From an uncultured Lachnospiraceae bacterium (lineage in GTDB: Bacteria; Bacillota; Clostridia; Lachnospirales; Lachnospiraceae): a stretch of 13,615 nt of DNA. Where the stretch lies: the NCBI GenBank assembly GCA_958405355.1, contig CATYEA010000028.1, forward strand, positions 1 to 13,615, in the 5' to 3' direction. The notes beneath the pieces were generated by a model that saw only the letters and a program-made list of their open reading frames with translations, had not been told where the DNA came from and ran no database searches. A program made the position numbers and the translations under genes. Positions 1 through 7,909 of this stretch are shown here, piece by piece (position 1 is the stretch's first letter; each line of letters begins with the position of its first letter).

Positions 1-2
1 TT

Positions 3-37
3 ATACTCTCCTTATCAAATATAGGGGGAGTATTTTT
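3..37 (+). promoter_or_regulatory. Hairpin overlapping the ribosome binding site of the ABC transporter ATPase
   Basis: Bases 3-15 and 21-33 form a 13-bp stem (two G-T wobbles) with loop CAAAT, and the downstream arm contains the GGGGGAG ribosome binding site (24-30) of the gene starting at 38. Five Ts (33-37) follow directly and end at the start codon, so the element resembles both a weak intrinsic terminator and a site-sequestering hairpin. As DNA it is also a dyad that a regulator could bind. The sequence alone does not separate these readings, and the upstream context lies outside the window. Confidence 0.5.
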
Positions 38-910
38 ATGGAATTAGAAATTAGAAATTTGACAAAACGATATGGCAAAAAGACTGCTGTGAATCATTTA
101 AATTTGTCTTTGACAAAGGGCGTCTATGGCTTGCTTGGAGCCAACGGTGCAGGAAAAACCACATTGATGCGTCTGATTTGCGGAATTCAGACACCCAGCT
201 CAGGAAGGATAACTCTGAATGGCCGTAAAATCGAAGTTCTTGGGGAAAATTATCGGAAGTATCTGGGCTATTTGCCTCAGCAATTTCCCTATTATCCGGA
301 TTTTAGAGCATCGGACTATCTTCTGTATATTGCTGCGTTAAAGGGCTTGGATGAAAAGAAGGCGAAGGAAAAATCAAAAGAGCTGCTTGAGACGGTGGGC
401 CTTACAAAAAATAGCCGGCAAAAAATCCGCACATTTTCCGGCGGAATGAAGCAGCGCCTGGGCATTGCTCAGGCTATGTTAAATGACCCGCATATTCTGG
501 TTTTGGATGAACCGACGGCCGGACTGGACCCAAAAGAGCGGGTGAGGTTCCGGAATTTAATCAGTGCTTTTTCGAAAGACCGCATCGTTATCCTGTCGAC
601 ACATATTGTGTCTGATGTGGAATCTATCGCTGAAAAAATCATAATGATGAAATCCGGAAGTATACTTCATTACGGAAGGCCACGGGAAATCACCTCTGAA
701 ATTCAAGGAAAGGTATGGGAGTGTGTTGTTCCTGCCGAAAAGGCAGAGCAGTACACAGCGCGGTTGAATGTAAGCAACCTTCGGAATGTTGATAATAATC
801 AAACGATTCTTCGGATTATTTCCAAAGAGCTGCCTTTAAATGGTGCTCTGCAGGTTGAACCGAATCTGGAAGATTTATATCTTTATTATTTCAAAGGAGG
901 AAATGAATAA
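38..910 (+). CDS. ABC transporter ATP-binding protein (ABC-2 / CcmA-like family)
   Basis: This is the cytoplasmic ATPase of an ABC transporter, 290 residues, which hydrolyses ATP to power the permease encoded next to it. All the nucleotide-binding motifs are present: Walker A GANGAGKT (about 34-41), Q-loop glutamines near 81-82, signature FSGGMKQR (133-140), Walker B ILVLDEPTAGLD (153-164) and the switch histidine in STHI (189). About 70 residues beyond the ATPase core form the variable C-terminal part common in ABC-2 ATPases. The start is supported by GGGGGAG seven bases upstream. The stop overlaps the permease start by one base, so the two are translationally coupled. ABC-2 type pairs usually export drugs, peptides or lipids, or serve stress regulons; the substrate cannot be read from sequence. 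Any dedicated regulator would lie upstream of the window. Confidence 0.9.
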   Translation: MELEIRNLTKRYGKKTAVNHLNLSLTKGVYGLLGANGAGKTTLMRLICGIQTPSSGRITLNGRKIEVLGENYRKYLGYLPQQFPYYPDFRASDYLLYIAALKGLDEKKAKEKSKELLETVGLTKNSRQKIRTFSGGMKQRLGIAQAMLNDPHILVLDEPTAGLDPKERVRFRNLISAFSKDRIVILSTHIVSDVESIAEKIIMMKSGSILHYGRPREITSEIQGKVWECVVPAEKAEQYTARLNVSNLRNVDNNQTILRIISKELPLNGALQVEPNLEDLYLYYFKGGNE

Positions 911-1980
911 TGGGAAGATTGATTCAATTTGAATTGAGAAAAATATTTTCAAGGCGTCTGACACAGTTTTTCCTGCTTGCCCTGTTCCTTGTATCAGTAT
1001 TGTTCATGGTTTCAACTTATCAGAATAAGTATGCCTTTGACGGCATCAGCCGGGAGGGGAGCGGAAGGGAGGCTGTGGAAATCGATAAATCCATTGTTGA
1101 AAAGTATCGTGGACCTTTGACGGATGAAAAGGTACAGCAGATGCTGGCGGATTTTCATACGGAATCGGATATAAACGCAAAATATCTTTACCAGAATGCT
1201 ATGCAGTCGGCTGTGTGCGCCCGGTTTTCAGATATTGACGGCAATTGGAATGGACAGACGGTTTCCGATGTGTTCGGTGATGCGGAAATTAATGTTGGAT
1301 ATGTTGACGGATGGCTTGGGGTGAGTCAGGATATGGTCAGAGTTTTTGTTTTCCTTTCATTAGTTATCATTATAATGATTGCTCCGGTTTTTTCTGGGGA
1401 GTACGGAGGTGTTGTCCATATTATTTTATCAAGCAAATATGGAAAAACAAAATGTGCCGCAGCAAAGATAATTGCAGGATTTGCGGCGGCCATTATAGTA
1501 ACCCTATGGATTCTCGGCATTAATATTTTCATGGCCTTTGTACTCTACGGAAATGAAGGACTGGATTGCAGTATCCTTTTTGCCCCTGTATTTTTTACAG
1601 AAGGGTATATACCTTTCAATATAACCTGCGGCACGCTGCTTAAATACCAATGTCTGTTGGCTTTTACCGGTACTATTAGTGTTGCTGCAACGACTTTAAT
1701 TTTCTCTGCGCTGTCTAAAAACCAAATGACCACGCTGGCTTTTTCGGCGGCAGCCTATTTATTTCCGGCAATGCTGCCTATATCTGAAACAAGTCCACTG
1801 TTTCGATTTGCCGTGCTGTTTCCGCTGTATCACGCCCAGTTCGTTTCCATTATGTCTGTAGAACAAATGAGCAGCGGACTGCTCTATTCCATATGGGCGG
1901 TTCCCATGGCATTTGTATTAATGCTTCTAAGTGGTATCCTTTCGCGCAGGATTTTTGCAAAGCACCAGGTGAGTGAATAG
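910..1980 (+). CDS. ABC-2 family transporter permease
   Basis: This is an integral membrane permease of 356 residues, the partner of the preceding ATPase. It has one hydrophobic segment near the N terminus (about 18-36), then a hydrophilic stretch of roughly 105 residues (about 38-142) probably exposed outside the membrane. A block of five or six further membrane segments follows (about 143-160, 184-212, 246-268, 271-290, possibly 297-312, and 323-346). The basic loop SKYGKTKCAAAK (about 175-186) resembles the cytoplasmic coupling region of ABC-2 permeases. AAAGGAGG (893-900) lies nine bases before the ATG, inside the end of the ATPase gene, and the TAATG junction couples the two. The extracellular insertion between the first and second segments recalls bacitracin- or lantibiotic-type and YtrC-like permeases, but I cannot assign a substrate. 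A terminator follows 11 bases after the stop. Confidence 0.85.
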   Translation: MGRLIQFELRKIFSRRLTQFFLLALFLVSVLFMVSTYQNKYAFDGISREGSGREAVEIDKSIVEKYRGPLTDEKVQQMLADFHTESDINAKYLYQNAMQSAVCARFSDIDGNWNGQTVSDVFGDAEINVGYVDGWLGVSQDMVRVFVFLSLVIIIMIAPVFSGEYGGVVHIILSSKYGKTKCAAAKIIAGFAAAIIVTLWILGINIFMAFVLYGNEGLDCSILFAPVFFTEGYIPFNITCGTLLKYQCLLAFTGTISVAATTLIFSALSKNQMTTLAFSAAAYLFPAMLPISETSPLFRFAVLFPLYHAQFVSIMSVEQMSSGLLYSIWAVPMAFVLMLLSGILSRRIFAKHQVSE

Positions 1981-1991
1981 CTTATGATTAT

Positions 1992-2047
1992 GGGAGCCGA
2001 CACATCCATGATTGATTTAATCGTTGATGTATCGGCTCCCCTGTTTT
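1992..2047 (+). terminator. Intrinsic terminator between convergent genes
   Basis: Arms 1992-2006 and 2026-2040 form a 15-bp stem with one C-A mismatch, including a GC-rich base GGGAGCCGA, and a short inner GATT/AATC helix continues it. A modest T-run (TTTT at 2044-2047) follows on the plus strand. The hairpin starts 11 bases after the permease stop and nine bases beyond the stop of the convergent minus-strand gene, so it probably serves both. The minus-strand side has no clear T-run, so termination there would be weaker. Confidence 0.8.
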
Positions 2048-2048
2048 G

Positions 2049-3296
2049 CTACCGCAGCTCGGCGATCCTTGTGACTGCGACATAAATATCGCTGATTTTG
2101 AACCAGGTAGGGTAGTCTACAACACCGGTAATCGGAAGGCCGAAAACACGTTGAAAATCTGCGACGGCCTGACGGGTATTTTCTCCGTAAATGCCATCGG
2201 CTGTGACAGATGGCAGAGCCGGATAGGTTTGGGCGATGCGGTTAAGCTGTTCCTGCATCTGACGGACTTTGGCGCCGGTGGAACCGACGGTCAAATCTGC
2301 GCCAGGCCATGATGACGGGATACCGCTGATTTGTTCAGCGGTATTGATGTACATATCATTTCCGTAATAATAGCGGATAATTTCAAGGGGTGCGTATCCC
2401 TGATCACCCAGAGATTTGGAACCCCACTGGGACATCCAGTTCGGGCAGCTTACCCGCTTGCCGTCGCAGTATTGGGTAAGAATCGGCTGTCGTACATTTG
2501 GCCGGGATAAGAAGTTGGAAAAAATAGTATCCACGACCCGGGATATACTTTCATATACGTTTCGGCCATAGACGAAAAAGTGGTCGTAGGCCGTAGAAGA
2601 AGTGATAGTAAAGTCGAAACCCTTATTTCTGTACCATTCTGTGTAAACCCGGTTCAGGGTAAAAGAAAGAATGGCGAGGACATTGGCGATGATGGATGAT
2701 TCGGGCCAGGTTGCGTAAATTTCACTGGAAGCCACATTTTTAATGTAGTCCCGGAAAGGGACAAAATAGTTGGCGGCGCTGTTGTCCGTCGGCGGTCCGT
2801 CGTGGACGATGATTGTTTCTGGGATAACGACCCGGCTGAGGACGATTTCGCCGGTCTCATCCATATCTTTAATTTCTGCTTCAGCGATTTTCGGAGGATA
2901 GAGCTTCCAGAGGGTATGTGCGCCGATGACCAGAGGATTATAGGCCGGAGTCTGGGTGACTATGGGGGTCATGCGGACGTTGGACAGACCGAGCTCTCCG
3001 GATAAAATCTGAATGCCGGAAATCTCAACCTCTTCAAATCCCGGTGCAGTGATTTTCAGATTATACTCCGAATAGGGCTGAGTATCTCCAGGTTCAAGAC
3101 TGTACTCTACCGGAGGGGCATCCAGTTCGATGGTATCGCTGTTTCCGCTGTTATCCGTGGTGATCCGTTCCAGAATCCGGTCCGGTTCACCGGTAGAGGA
3201 AATTTCAATGGTGGCATCATCAATCGGGACGTTTCCTTCGTCGGAGACAGCAGAGATACGCAGTTGTCCCTTATCAATTAAATTTGTTTCTGGCAT
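2049..3296 (-). CDS. SpoIID-like peptidoglycan protein with C-terminal peptidoglycan-binding domain
   Basis: The 415-residue protein reads as three parts. Residues about 10-110 form a beta-rich, carboxypeptidase-regulatory-like domain. Residues about 175-315 resemble the SpoIID/LytB domain: FRDYIKNVASSEIYATWP matches the family's motif around its catalytic glutamate (here probably E192), and WMSQWGSKSLGDQGY with IIRYYYG matches its C-terminal part. Residues about 335-405 form a PG_binding_1-like repeat (VGSTGAKVRQMQEQLN, DGIYGENTRQAVADFQ). SpoIID proteins are lytic transglycosylases acting on peptidoglycan during engulfment. C277 and C284 in the SpoIID-like part could be metal ligands or structural. 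There is no signal peptide or membrane anchor, which is odd for a wall enzyme. AGGA lies about nine bases before the ATG. The physiological role is inferred; a spore or cortex protein is the likeliest guess, and it may be only a wall-binding protein. Confidence 0.75.
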   Translation of the reverse strand: MPETNLIDKGQLRISAVSDEGNVPIDDATIEISSTGEPDRILERITTDNSGNSDTIELDAPPVEYSLEPGDTQPYSEYNLKITAPGFEEVEISGIQILSGELGLSNVRMTPIVTQTPAYNPLVIGAHTLWKLYPPKIAEAEIKDMDETGEIVLSRVVIPETIIVHDGPPTDNSAANYFVPFRDYIKNVASSEIYATWPESSIIANVLAILSFTLNRVYTEWYRNKGFDFTITSSTAYDHFFVYGRNVYESISRVVDTIFSNFLSRPNVRQPILTQYCDGKRVSCPNWMSQWGSKSLGDQGYAPLEIIRYYYGNDMYINTAEQISGIPSSWPGADLTVGSTGAKVRQMQEQLNRIAQTYPALPSVTADGIYGENTRQAVADFQRVFGLPITGVVDYPTWFKISDIYVAVTRIAELR

Positions 3297-3322
3297 AGTT
3301 TGTTTCCTGAATTTGTTTTGTA

Positions 3323-3352
3323 TAATATATGCAAATCTCGTGGAATTGATAA
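3323..3352 (-). promoter_or_regulatory. Possible promoter of the SpoIID-like gene
   Basis: Read on the minus strand, TTATCA (plus 3347-3352) and TATATT (plus 3324-3329) are 17 bases apart, a plausible sigma-A promoter about 20 bases before the start region. The same stretch contains CATATATTA (plus 3323-3331), which fits the -10 pattern CATA-N3-TA of the mother-cell sigma factor K and nearly fits sigma E. I see no convincing matching -35 for either sporulation factor, so the sigma assignment stays open. Confidence 0.35.
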
Positions 3353-3413
3353 ATAAAATTTATTCCGATTTTACCAAAATGATTTTGAAGGCGAAAAAAA
3401 ATAAAGGAAAAGG

Positions 3414-3442
3414 TTGTTTTTCTAAAAACGATGTGGTATACT
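3414..3442 (+). promoter_or_regulatory. Promoter P1 of carAB (sigma-A type)
   Basis: TTGTTT (3414-3419) and TATACT (3437-3442) are separated by exactly 17 bases, and TGG immediately before the -10 makes it an extended -10 promoter. Transcription would start near 3449, giving a leader of about 170 bases before carA. That leader contains an AT-rich hairpin with a T-run and the putative arginine operator. Confidence 0.65.
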
Positions 3443-3485
3443 TTTAGCAATTTAGGGTTTTTTGTCAGATATCAAAGAAAAAGAA

Positions 3486-3521
3486 ATTCGGAATAAAATT
3501 CACGAATCACTCTTTTTTTTT
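3486..3521 (+). other. AT-rich hairpin followed by nine Ts in the carA leader
   Basis: ATTCG+GAAT (3486-3494) pairs with ATTC+CGAAT (3498-3501 and 3503-3507) around an AAA loop with one bulged A at 3502. CACTC and a run of nine Ts (3513-3521) follow. This resembles a weak intrinsic terminator lying between P1 and P2. The low GC content and the five-base gap before the T-run argue for inefficient termination. The core GAAT-AAA-ATTC also looks like a shortened arginine-repressor half-site pair, so it may act as DNA rather than RNA. Confidence 0.35.
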
Positions 3522-3548
3522 GGAAAAATGGGGCAAAATACTTATATT
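3520..3548 (+). promoter_or_regulatory. Promoter P2 of carAB (sigma-A type)
   Basis: TTGGAA (3520-3525) and TATATT (3543-3548) are separated by 17 bases. The start point would be near 3555, giving a leader of about 67 bases. The arginine-box-like palindrome at 3571-3584 would then lie just downstream of the start point, where a bound repressor could block early elongation or RNA polymerase binding. Confidence 0.55.
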
Positions 3549-3570
3549 TATGCAAATGACAGTAAAAAGG

Positions 3571-3584
3571 TGAATAATTATTCT
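3571..3584 (+). promoter_or_regulatory. Putative ArgR/AhrC operator (ARG box) before carA
   Basis: The sequence TGAATAATTATTCT matches the known ARG box pattern TGAAT-WWWW-ATTCA at 13 of 14 positions, and its inner 12 bases are a perfect palindrome. carAB supplies carbamoyl phosphate for arginine synthesis and is an established ArgR target in several bacteria, so the site suits its position 38 bases before the carA start. Only one good box is visible; ArgR sites often come in pairs, and the nearest weak partner (3490-3502) has a shorter spacer. AT-rich DNA yields such palindromes by chance at some rate. Confidence 0.55.
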
Positions 3585-3621
3585 TTGAAGTGCAGGGAAT
3601 AAGAAAGGGACAGGTGATTGA

Positions 3622-4701
3622 ATGAAGGCATTTTTGATACTAGCCGATGGCACGGTCTTTGAGGGAACAAGTATTGGTTCGCAGAGGGAAGTAATCAGTG
3701 AAATCGTTTTTAATACGTCAATGACAGGATATTTAGAAATTCTTACAGACCCATCCTATGCCGGGGAAGCCGTTGTCATGACATATCCAATAATTGGAAA
3801 TTATGGTATATGTTTTGATGATATGGAAGATGACAGACCTTGGCCGGATGGGTTTATTGTTAGAGAGCTGGCAACGGCGCCGAGCAATTTCCGAAATGAA
3901 TGTGGCTTGTCCGAATTTTTAACGGAGCATGATATTCCTGGAATTCAGGGAATTGATACCCGGGCATTGACGAAGATTCTGAGAAGCCAGGGTACCATGA
4001 ATGGCATGATCACAACCAATGAGAATTTTAATTTAGAAGAAATTCTTCCTAAGATCCGCGCATTTAAGGCTGTGGATGTTGTTAAAAAAGTTACCTGTGC
4101 TGAAAAAGAACATTTTTCTGATGGGAAATATAAAGTGGCTCTTATGGATTTTGGAGCAAAGAGAAATATTGCAAGAGAGCTTGCAAAGCGGAACTGTGAA
4201 GTAACGATTTATCCGGCTTATACATCTGCAGAGGAGATTATGGCGGACGGTCCTGACGGCATCATGCTTTCTAATGGCCCTGGGGATCCAAAGGATTGTA
4301 TGCCGATTGTTGCTGAGGTGAAAAAAATGTTTGATGCAGACATTCCGATGTTCGGTATCTGTCTTGGGCATCAGCTTTTGGCCCTGGCCAACGGCGCCGA
4401 TACACGGAAAATGAAATGGGGACACCGGGGAGCCAATCATCCGGTCAAGGATTTGATGACTGGCCGGGTTTACATTTCTACACAGAACCACGGTTATGTT
4501 GTTTCTTCCAAATCCGTTCCAGATGGTGTCGCTGAAGTAAGCTTCAGAAATGCCAATGATGCGACCATGGAAGGACTGCATTATCTTGGAAAGAATGTTT
4601 TTACAGTCCAGTTCCATCCGGAAGCCTGCGGTGGCCCGCAGGATACGGGATTCCTTTTTGACAAGTTTATTAACATGATGGAGGTTGCGAAAGATGCCTA
4701 A
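3622..4701 (+). CDS. carA: Carbamoyl-phosphate synthase small (glutaminase) subunit
   Basis: CarA hydrolyses glutamine and passes ammonia to CarB for carbamoyl phosphate synthesis, the entry to arginine and pyrimidine pathways. The protein has 359 residues, normal for the family. The N-terminal CPSase small-chain domain spans about 1-150, with the motif [17 protein letters not shown] near 30-46. The class I glutamine amidotransferase domain spans about 170-355 and keeps the Cys-His-Glu triad: C247 in MFGICLGHQ, and H332 and E334 in QFHPEA. The ribosome binding site is GGGACAGGTGA, ending four bases before the ATG. The gene overlaps carB by eight bases. Tandem promoters and a putative ARG box lie upstream. 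I saw no PyrR-type attenuator, which favours arginine control over pyrimidine control. Confidence 0.97.
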   Translation: MKAFLILADGTVFEGTSIGSQREVISEIVFNTSMTGYLEILTDPSYAGEAVVMTYPIIGNYGICFDDMEDDRPWPDGFIVRELATAPSNFRNECGLSEFLTEHDIPGIQGIDTRALTKILRSQGTMNGMITTNENFNLEEILPKIRAFKAVDVVKKVTCAEKEHFSDGKYKVALMDFGAKRNIARELAKRNCEVTIYPAYTSAEEIMADGPDGIMLSNGPGDPKDCMPIVAEVKKMFDADIPMFGICLGHQLLALANGADTRKMKWGHRGANHPVKDLMTGRVYISTQNHGYVVSSKSVPDGVAEVSFRNANDATMEGLHYLGKNVFTVQFHPEACGGPQDTGFLFDKFINMMEVAKDA

Positions 4702-7700
4702 GAAAAATAATATTAAAAAAGTGTTAGTCATTGGTTCCGGCCCGATTATCATCGGACAGGCCGCAGAATTTGATTATGCCGGTACACAGGCATGCCGTTC
4801 CCTGAAAGAAGAAGGTATTGAAGTTGTCCTTGTCAATTCCAATCCGGCCACCATCATGACCGATAAAAATATTGCAGATAAGGTTTATATTGAGCCGTTA
4901 AATGTGGATGTGCTCAAGAAAATTATTGAAAAAGAAGAGCCGGACAGCCTGCTTCCGACTCTGGGCGGACAGGCGGCTTTGAATATTGCCATGGAGCTTT
5001 ACGAATCCGGGTTCCTGGATGAAAAGAAGGTTCAGATGATCGGTACAACTTCTGAGACCATTAAAAAGGCGGAAGACCGTCTGGAATTTAAAGAAACTAT
5101 GGAGAAAATCGGTGAGCCATGTGCGGCCAGCGAAGTCTGTACCACATTAAAGGGCTGTATCGATTTTGCTGAAAAAATCGGATATCCGGTCGTTATCCGT
5201 CCGGCCTATACATTGGGCGGCAGCGGCGGCGGTATTGCTCACAATCTGGAAGAGTTAAAAGAAATTGCCAGCAACGGTCTGCGTTTAAGCCGTGTCGGCC
5301 AGGTATTGGTTGAGCGTTATATCGGTGGCTGGAAGGAAATCGAATACGAAGTGATGCGGGATAGTTATGGCAACTGTATCACTGTATGTAATATGGAAAA
5401 CATTGACCCTGTCGGCGTCCATACGGGAGACAGTATCGTTGTGGCTCCGTCCCAGACACTGGCAGATAAAGAATATCAGATGCTTCGTACATCGGCGTTG
5501 AATATTATCACCGAGTTGGGTATCACTGGCGGCTGTAACGTTCAGTATGCTTTAAATCCGGACAGCTTTGAATACTGCGTTATCGAGGTAAACCCTCGTG
5601 TCAGCCGTTCTTCTGCCCTGGCTTCCAAGGCGACAGGCTATCCAATAGCCAAAGTTGCGGCGAAGATTGCCCTTGGTTATGCTCTGGATGAGATTAAAAA
5701 TGCTGTTACCGGAAAGACTTACGCCAGCTTTGAACCGGCTCTGGACTATTGTGTTGTTAAAATTCCGAAATGGCCTTTTGATAAATTTGTCAGCGCAAAA
5801 CGTACATTAACAACCCAGATGAAGGCTACCGGAGAGGTTATGAGTATCTGTCCGAACTTTGAAGGCGCTCTGATGAAAGCTCTCCGTTCCCTGGAACAGA
5901 ATATTTACAGTCTGAATTACGGCGGTTTTGGTGAACTTTCCGATGAAGAATTGGAAAAGGCCCTTTATCTCATTGATGATCATCGTCTGTTCTATATTGC
6001 CGAAGCTTTTCGCCGCGGTTATGATATGGAAAGAATTCATGCCATCAACAAGATCGATATGTGGTTTCTGGATAAAATCAAAGTTCTGGTCGACATGGAA
6101 AACCGTTTAAAGACGGAAGAACTGACCGTGGAACTTCTGAAAGAAGCCAAACGGATGGAATTCCCGGATAAAGCCATTGCCCAGTTTACCGGAAAGGGTG
6201 AGGCTGAGATCAAGGCCATGCGCTACCGCAATAATATTATTGCTTCATTTAAAATGGTAGATACCTGCGCTGCTGAATTTGAATCAGAAACACCGTACTA
6301 TTATTCCTGTTTCGGCAGCCAGAACGAAGTGGAGCCAGGAGATAATATGCGTAAAAAAGTCATCGTTCTCGGTTCCGGGCCGATTCGAATCGGTCAGGGT
6401 ATTGAGTTTGACTATTGCTCTGTACACAGCGTATGGGCATTGGCTGATGCAGGCTATGAAACAATTATCATCAACAACAATCCGGAAACGGTAAGTACGG
6501 ACTTTGATATTGCAGATAAACTTTACTTTGAACCGCTGACACCGGAAGATGTGGAAAATATCGTTCGTCTGGAAAAACCGGACGGCGCTGTCGTTCAGTT
6601 CGGTGGTCAGACAGCCATTAAGCTGACGGAAGCCATCATGAAAATGGGTGTGCCGATTCTTGGAACAAGTTCTGACGATGTGGATGCGGCTGAAGATAGA
6701 GAACGTTTCGATGAAATTCTTGAACAGTGCAAGATTCCGCGTCCGGCAGGAACGACCGTATTTACGACAGAAGAAGCATTGCAGGCAGCCAATGAACTGG
6801 GATATCCGGTACTCGTGCGTCCATCCTATGTTCTCGGCGGACAGGGTATGCAGATTGCAGTCAATGACGGTGATATCGTTGAGTTTATGGCGATTATTAA
6901 CCGGGATGTTCAGGAACATCCAATCCTGGTCGACAAATATCTGGTCGGCAAAGAAGTGGAAGTCGATGGTGTATGCGATGGTACAGACATTCTGATTCCT
7001 GGTATTATGGAACATATTGAACGGGCCGGGGTTCATTCCGGAGACAGTATTTCCGTTTATCCAGCCCAGAGTCTGTCAGAGGAAATCATCAAGAAGCTGG
7101 AAGATTACACCGGACGCCTGGCCAGAGCTCTTCATGTGAAAGGCCTCTTGAATATCCAGTTTATCGTCCATGATAATGAAGTATATGTCATCGAAGTAAA
7201 TCCACGTTCCAGCCGTACCGTACCTTATATCAGCAAGGTGACGGGCATTCCGATCGTGGACATTGCTTCCAAGGTCATTGTCGGAAAGTCGATTAAGGAA
7301 CTGGGCTATGAGCCGGGTCTCCAGAAAAAATCCGACTACATTGCCATTAAACAGCCAGTATTCTCCTTTGAGAAGCTCCGCGGCGCGGAAATCAGCCTTG
7401 GTCCGGAAATGAAGTCTACCGGTGAGGTTCTTGGTATTGCCAAGGATTTCCATGAAGCCTTATATAAATCCTTCCTGGGCGCAGGCATCAACCTTCCTCG
7501 CACAAAGAAGATGATCTGTACAGTAAAGGATTCAGATAAAGAAGAATTGATTCCGATTGCAAAACGTTTCTATGATTTAGGATATGAAATTTATGCAACC
7601 CGCAGTACGGCAGCTGTGCTGAATGAAAACGGCATGAAGGCCACACGGATTAATAAAATTCATGACGGTTCTCCAAATGTGCTGGATCTGATTCTGGCCG

Positions 7701-7894
7701 GAGAGGTCGATTTGATCATTGATACGCCGACCCATGGCCGGGATAAATCCAGAGATGGATTCCTTATTCGCCGGAATGCTATCGAGACAGGAGTGACTTG
7801 TCTCACTTCCCTGGATACGGCCAGAGCTCTTGTGACCAGCCTGGAAAATGCCAGCCTGAATAATTTATCGGTTGTGGATATCGCTGAAATCTAA
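4694..7894 (+). CDS. carB: Carbamoyl-phosphate synthase large subunit
   Basis: CarB uses two ATP, bicarbonate and ammonia from CarA to make carbamoyl phosphate. I chose the ATG at 4694 (1066 residues, starting [10 protein letters not shown]), because GGAGGTT lies eight bases upstream and the family starts this way; an in-frame TTG at 4685 sits inside that binding site. Two homologous halves are clear: each begins with a nucleotide-binding motif ([15 protein letters not shown] near 14, [15 protein letters not shown] near 560) and contains an ATP-grasp domain ([24 protein letters not shown]). An oligomerisation region lies between the halves. The last 120 or so residues form the methylglyoxal-synthase-like allosteric domain ([12 protein letters not shown]), where ornithine and nucleotides bind in E. 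coli. Length and motifs are those of a full, functional enzyme. Confidence 0.97.
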   Translation: MPKKNNIKKVLVIGSGPIIIGQAAEFDYAGTQACRSLKEEGIEVVLVNSNPATIMTDKNIADKVYIEPLNVDVLKKIIEKEEPDSLLPTLGGQAALNIAMELYESGFLDEKKVQMIGTTSETIKKAEDRLEFKETMEKIGEPCAASEVCTTLKGCIDFAEKIGYPVVIRPAYTLGGSGGGIAHNLEELKEIASNGLRLSRVGQVLVERYIGGWKEIEYEVMRDSYGNCITVCNMENIDPVGVHTGDSIVVAPSQTLADKEYQMLRTSALNIITELGITGGCNVQYALNPDSFEYCVIEVNPRVSRSSALASKATGYPIAKVAAKIALGYALDEIKNAVTGKTYASFEPALDYCVVKIPKWPFDKFVSAKRTLTTQMKATGEVMSICPNFEGALMKALRSLEQNIYSLNYGGFGELSDEELEKALYLIDDHRLFYIAEAFRRGYDMERIHAINKIDMWFLDKIKVLVDMENRLKTEELTVELLKEAKRMEFPDKAIAQFTGKGEAEIKAMRYRNNIIASFKMVDTCAAEFESETPYYYSCFGSQNEVEPGDNMRKKVIVLGSGPIRIGQGIEFDYCSVHSVWALADAGYETIIINNNPETVSTDFDIADKLYFEPLTPEDVENIVRLEKPDGAVVQFGGQTAIKLTEAIMKMGVPILGTSSDDVDAAEDRERFDEILEQCKIPRPAGTTVFTTEEALQAANELGYPVLVRPSYVLGGQGMQIAVNDGDIVEFMAIINRDVQEHPILVDKYLVGKEVEVDGVCDGTDILIPGIMEHIERAGVHSGDSISVYPAQSLSEEIIKKLEDYTGRLARALHVKGLLNIQFIVHDNEVYVIEVNPRSSRTVPYISKVTGIPIVDIASKVIVGKSIKELGYEPGLQKKSDYIAIKQPVFSFEKLRGAEISLGPEMKSTGEVLGIAKDFHEALYKSFLGAGINLPRTKKMICTVKDSDKEELIPIAKRFYDLGYEIYATRSTAAVLNENGMKATRINKIHDGSPNVLDLILAGEVDLIIDTPTHGRDKSRDGFLIRRNAIETGVTCLTSLDTARALVTSLENASLNNLSVVDIAEI

Positions 7895-7909
7895 AGGAAA
7901 GGGAATTCA

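Noticed and set aside
3300..3326. TTGTTT and TATAAT on the plus strand, a possible third carA promoter
   Set aside because: The spacer is only 15 bases, and two better promoters lie closer to carA. It may be a by-product of the opposite-strand promoter.
3130..3447. 105-codon plus-strand open frame crossing the start of the SpoIID-like gene
   Set aside because: Its first half is antisense to the real gene and its second half translates AT-rich regulatory DNA with promoters. No supporting ribosome binding site.
3449..3621. PyrR-type or other riboswitch attenuator in the carA leader
   Set aside because: I see no PyrR anti-antiterminator consensus and no GC-rich terminator pair. Only the weak AT-rich hairpin at 3486-3521 is present.
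4033..4752. 239-codon minus-strand open frame opposite carA/carB
   Set aside because: It is antisense to two unmistakable genes, its translation resembles no protein family I know, and it has no ribosome binding site context of its own. It follows from codon usage of the plus-strand genes.
6284..7036. 250-codon minus-strand open frame opposite carB
   Set aside because: It lies entirely within the conserved second half of carB, and its composition looks like a reverse-frame shadow.
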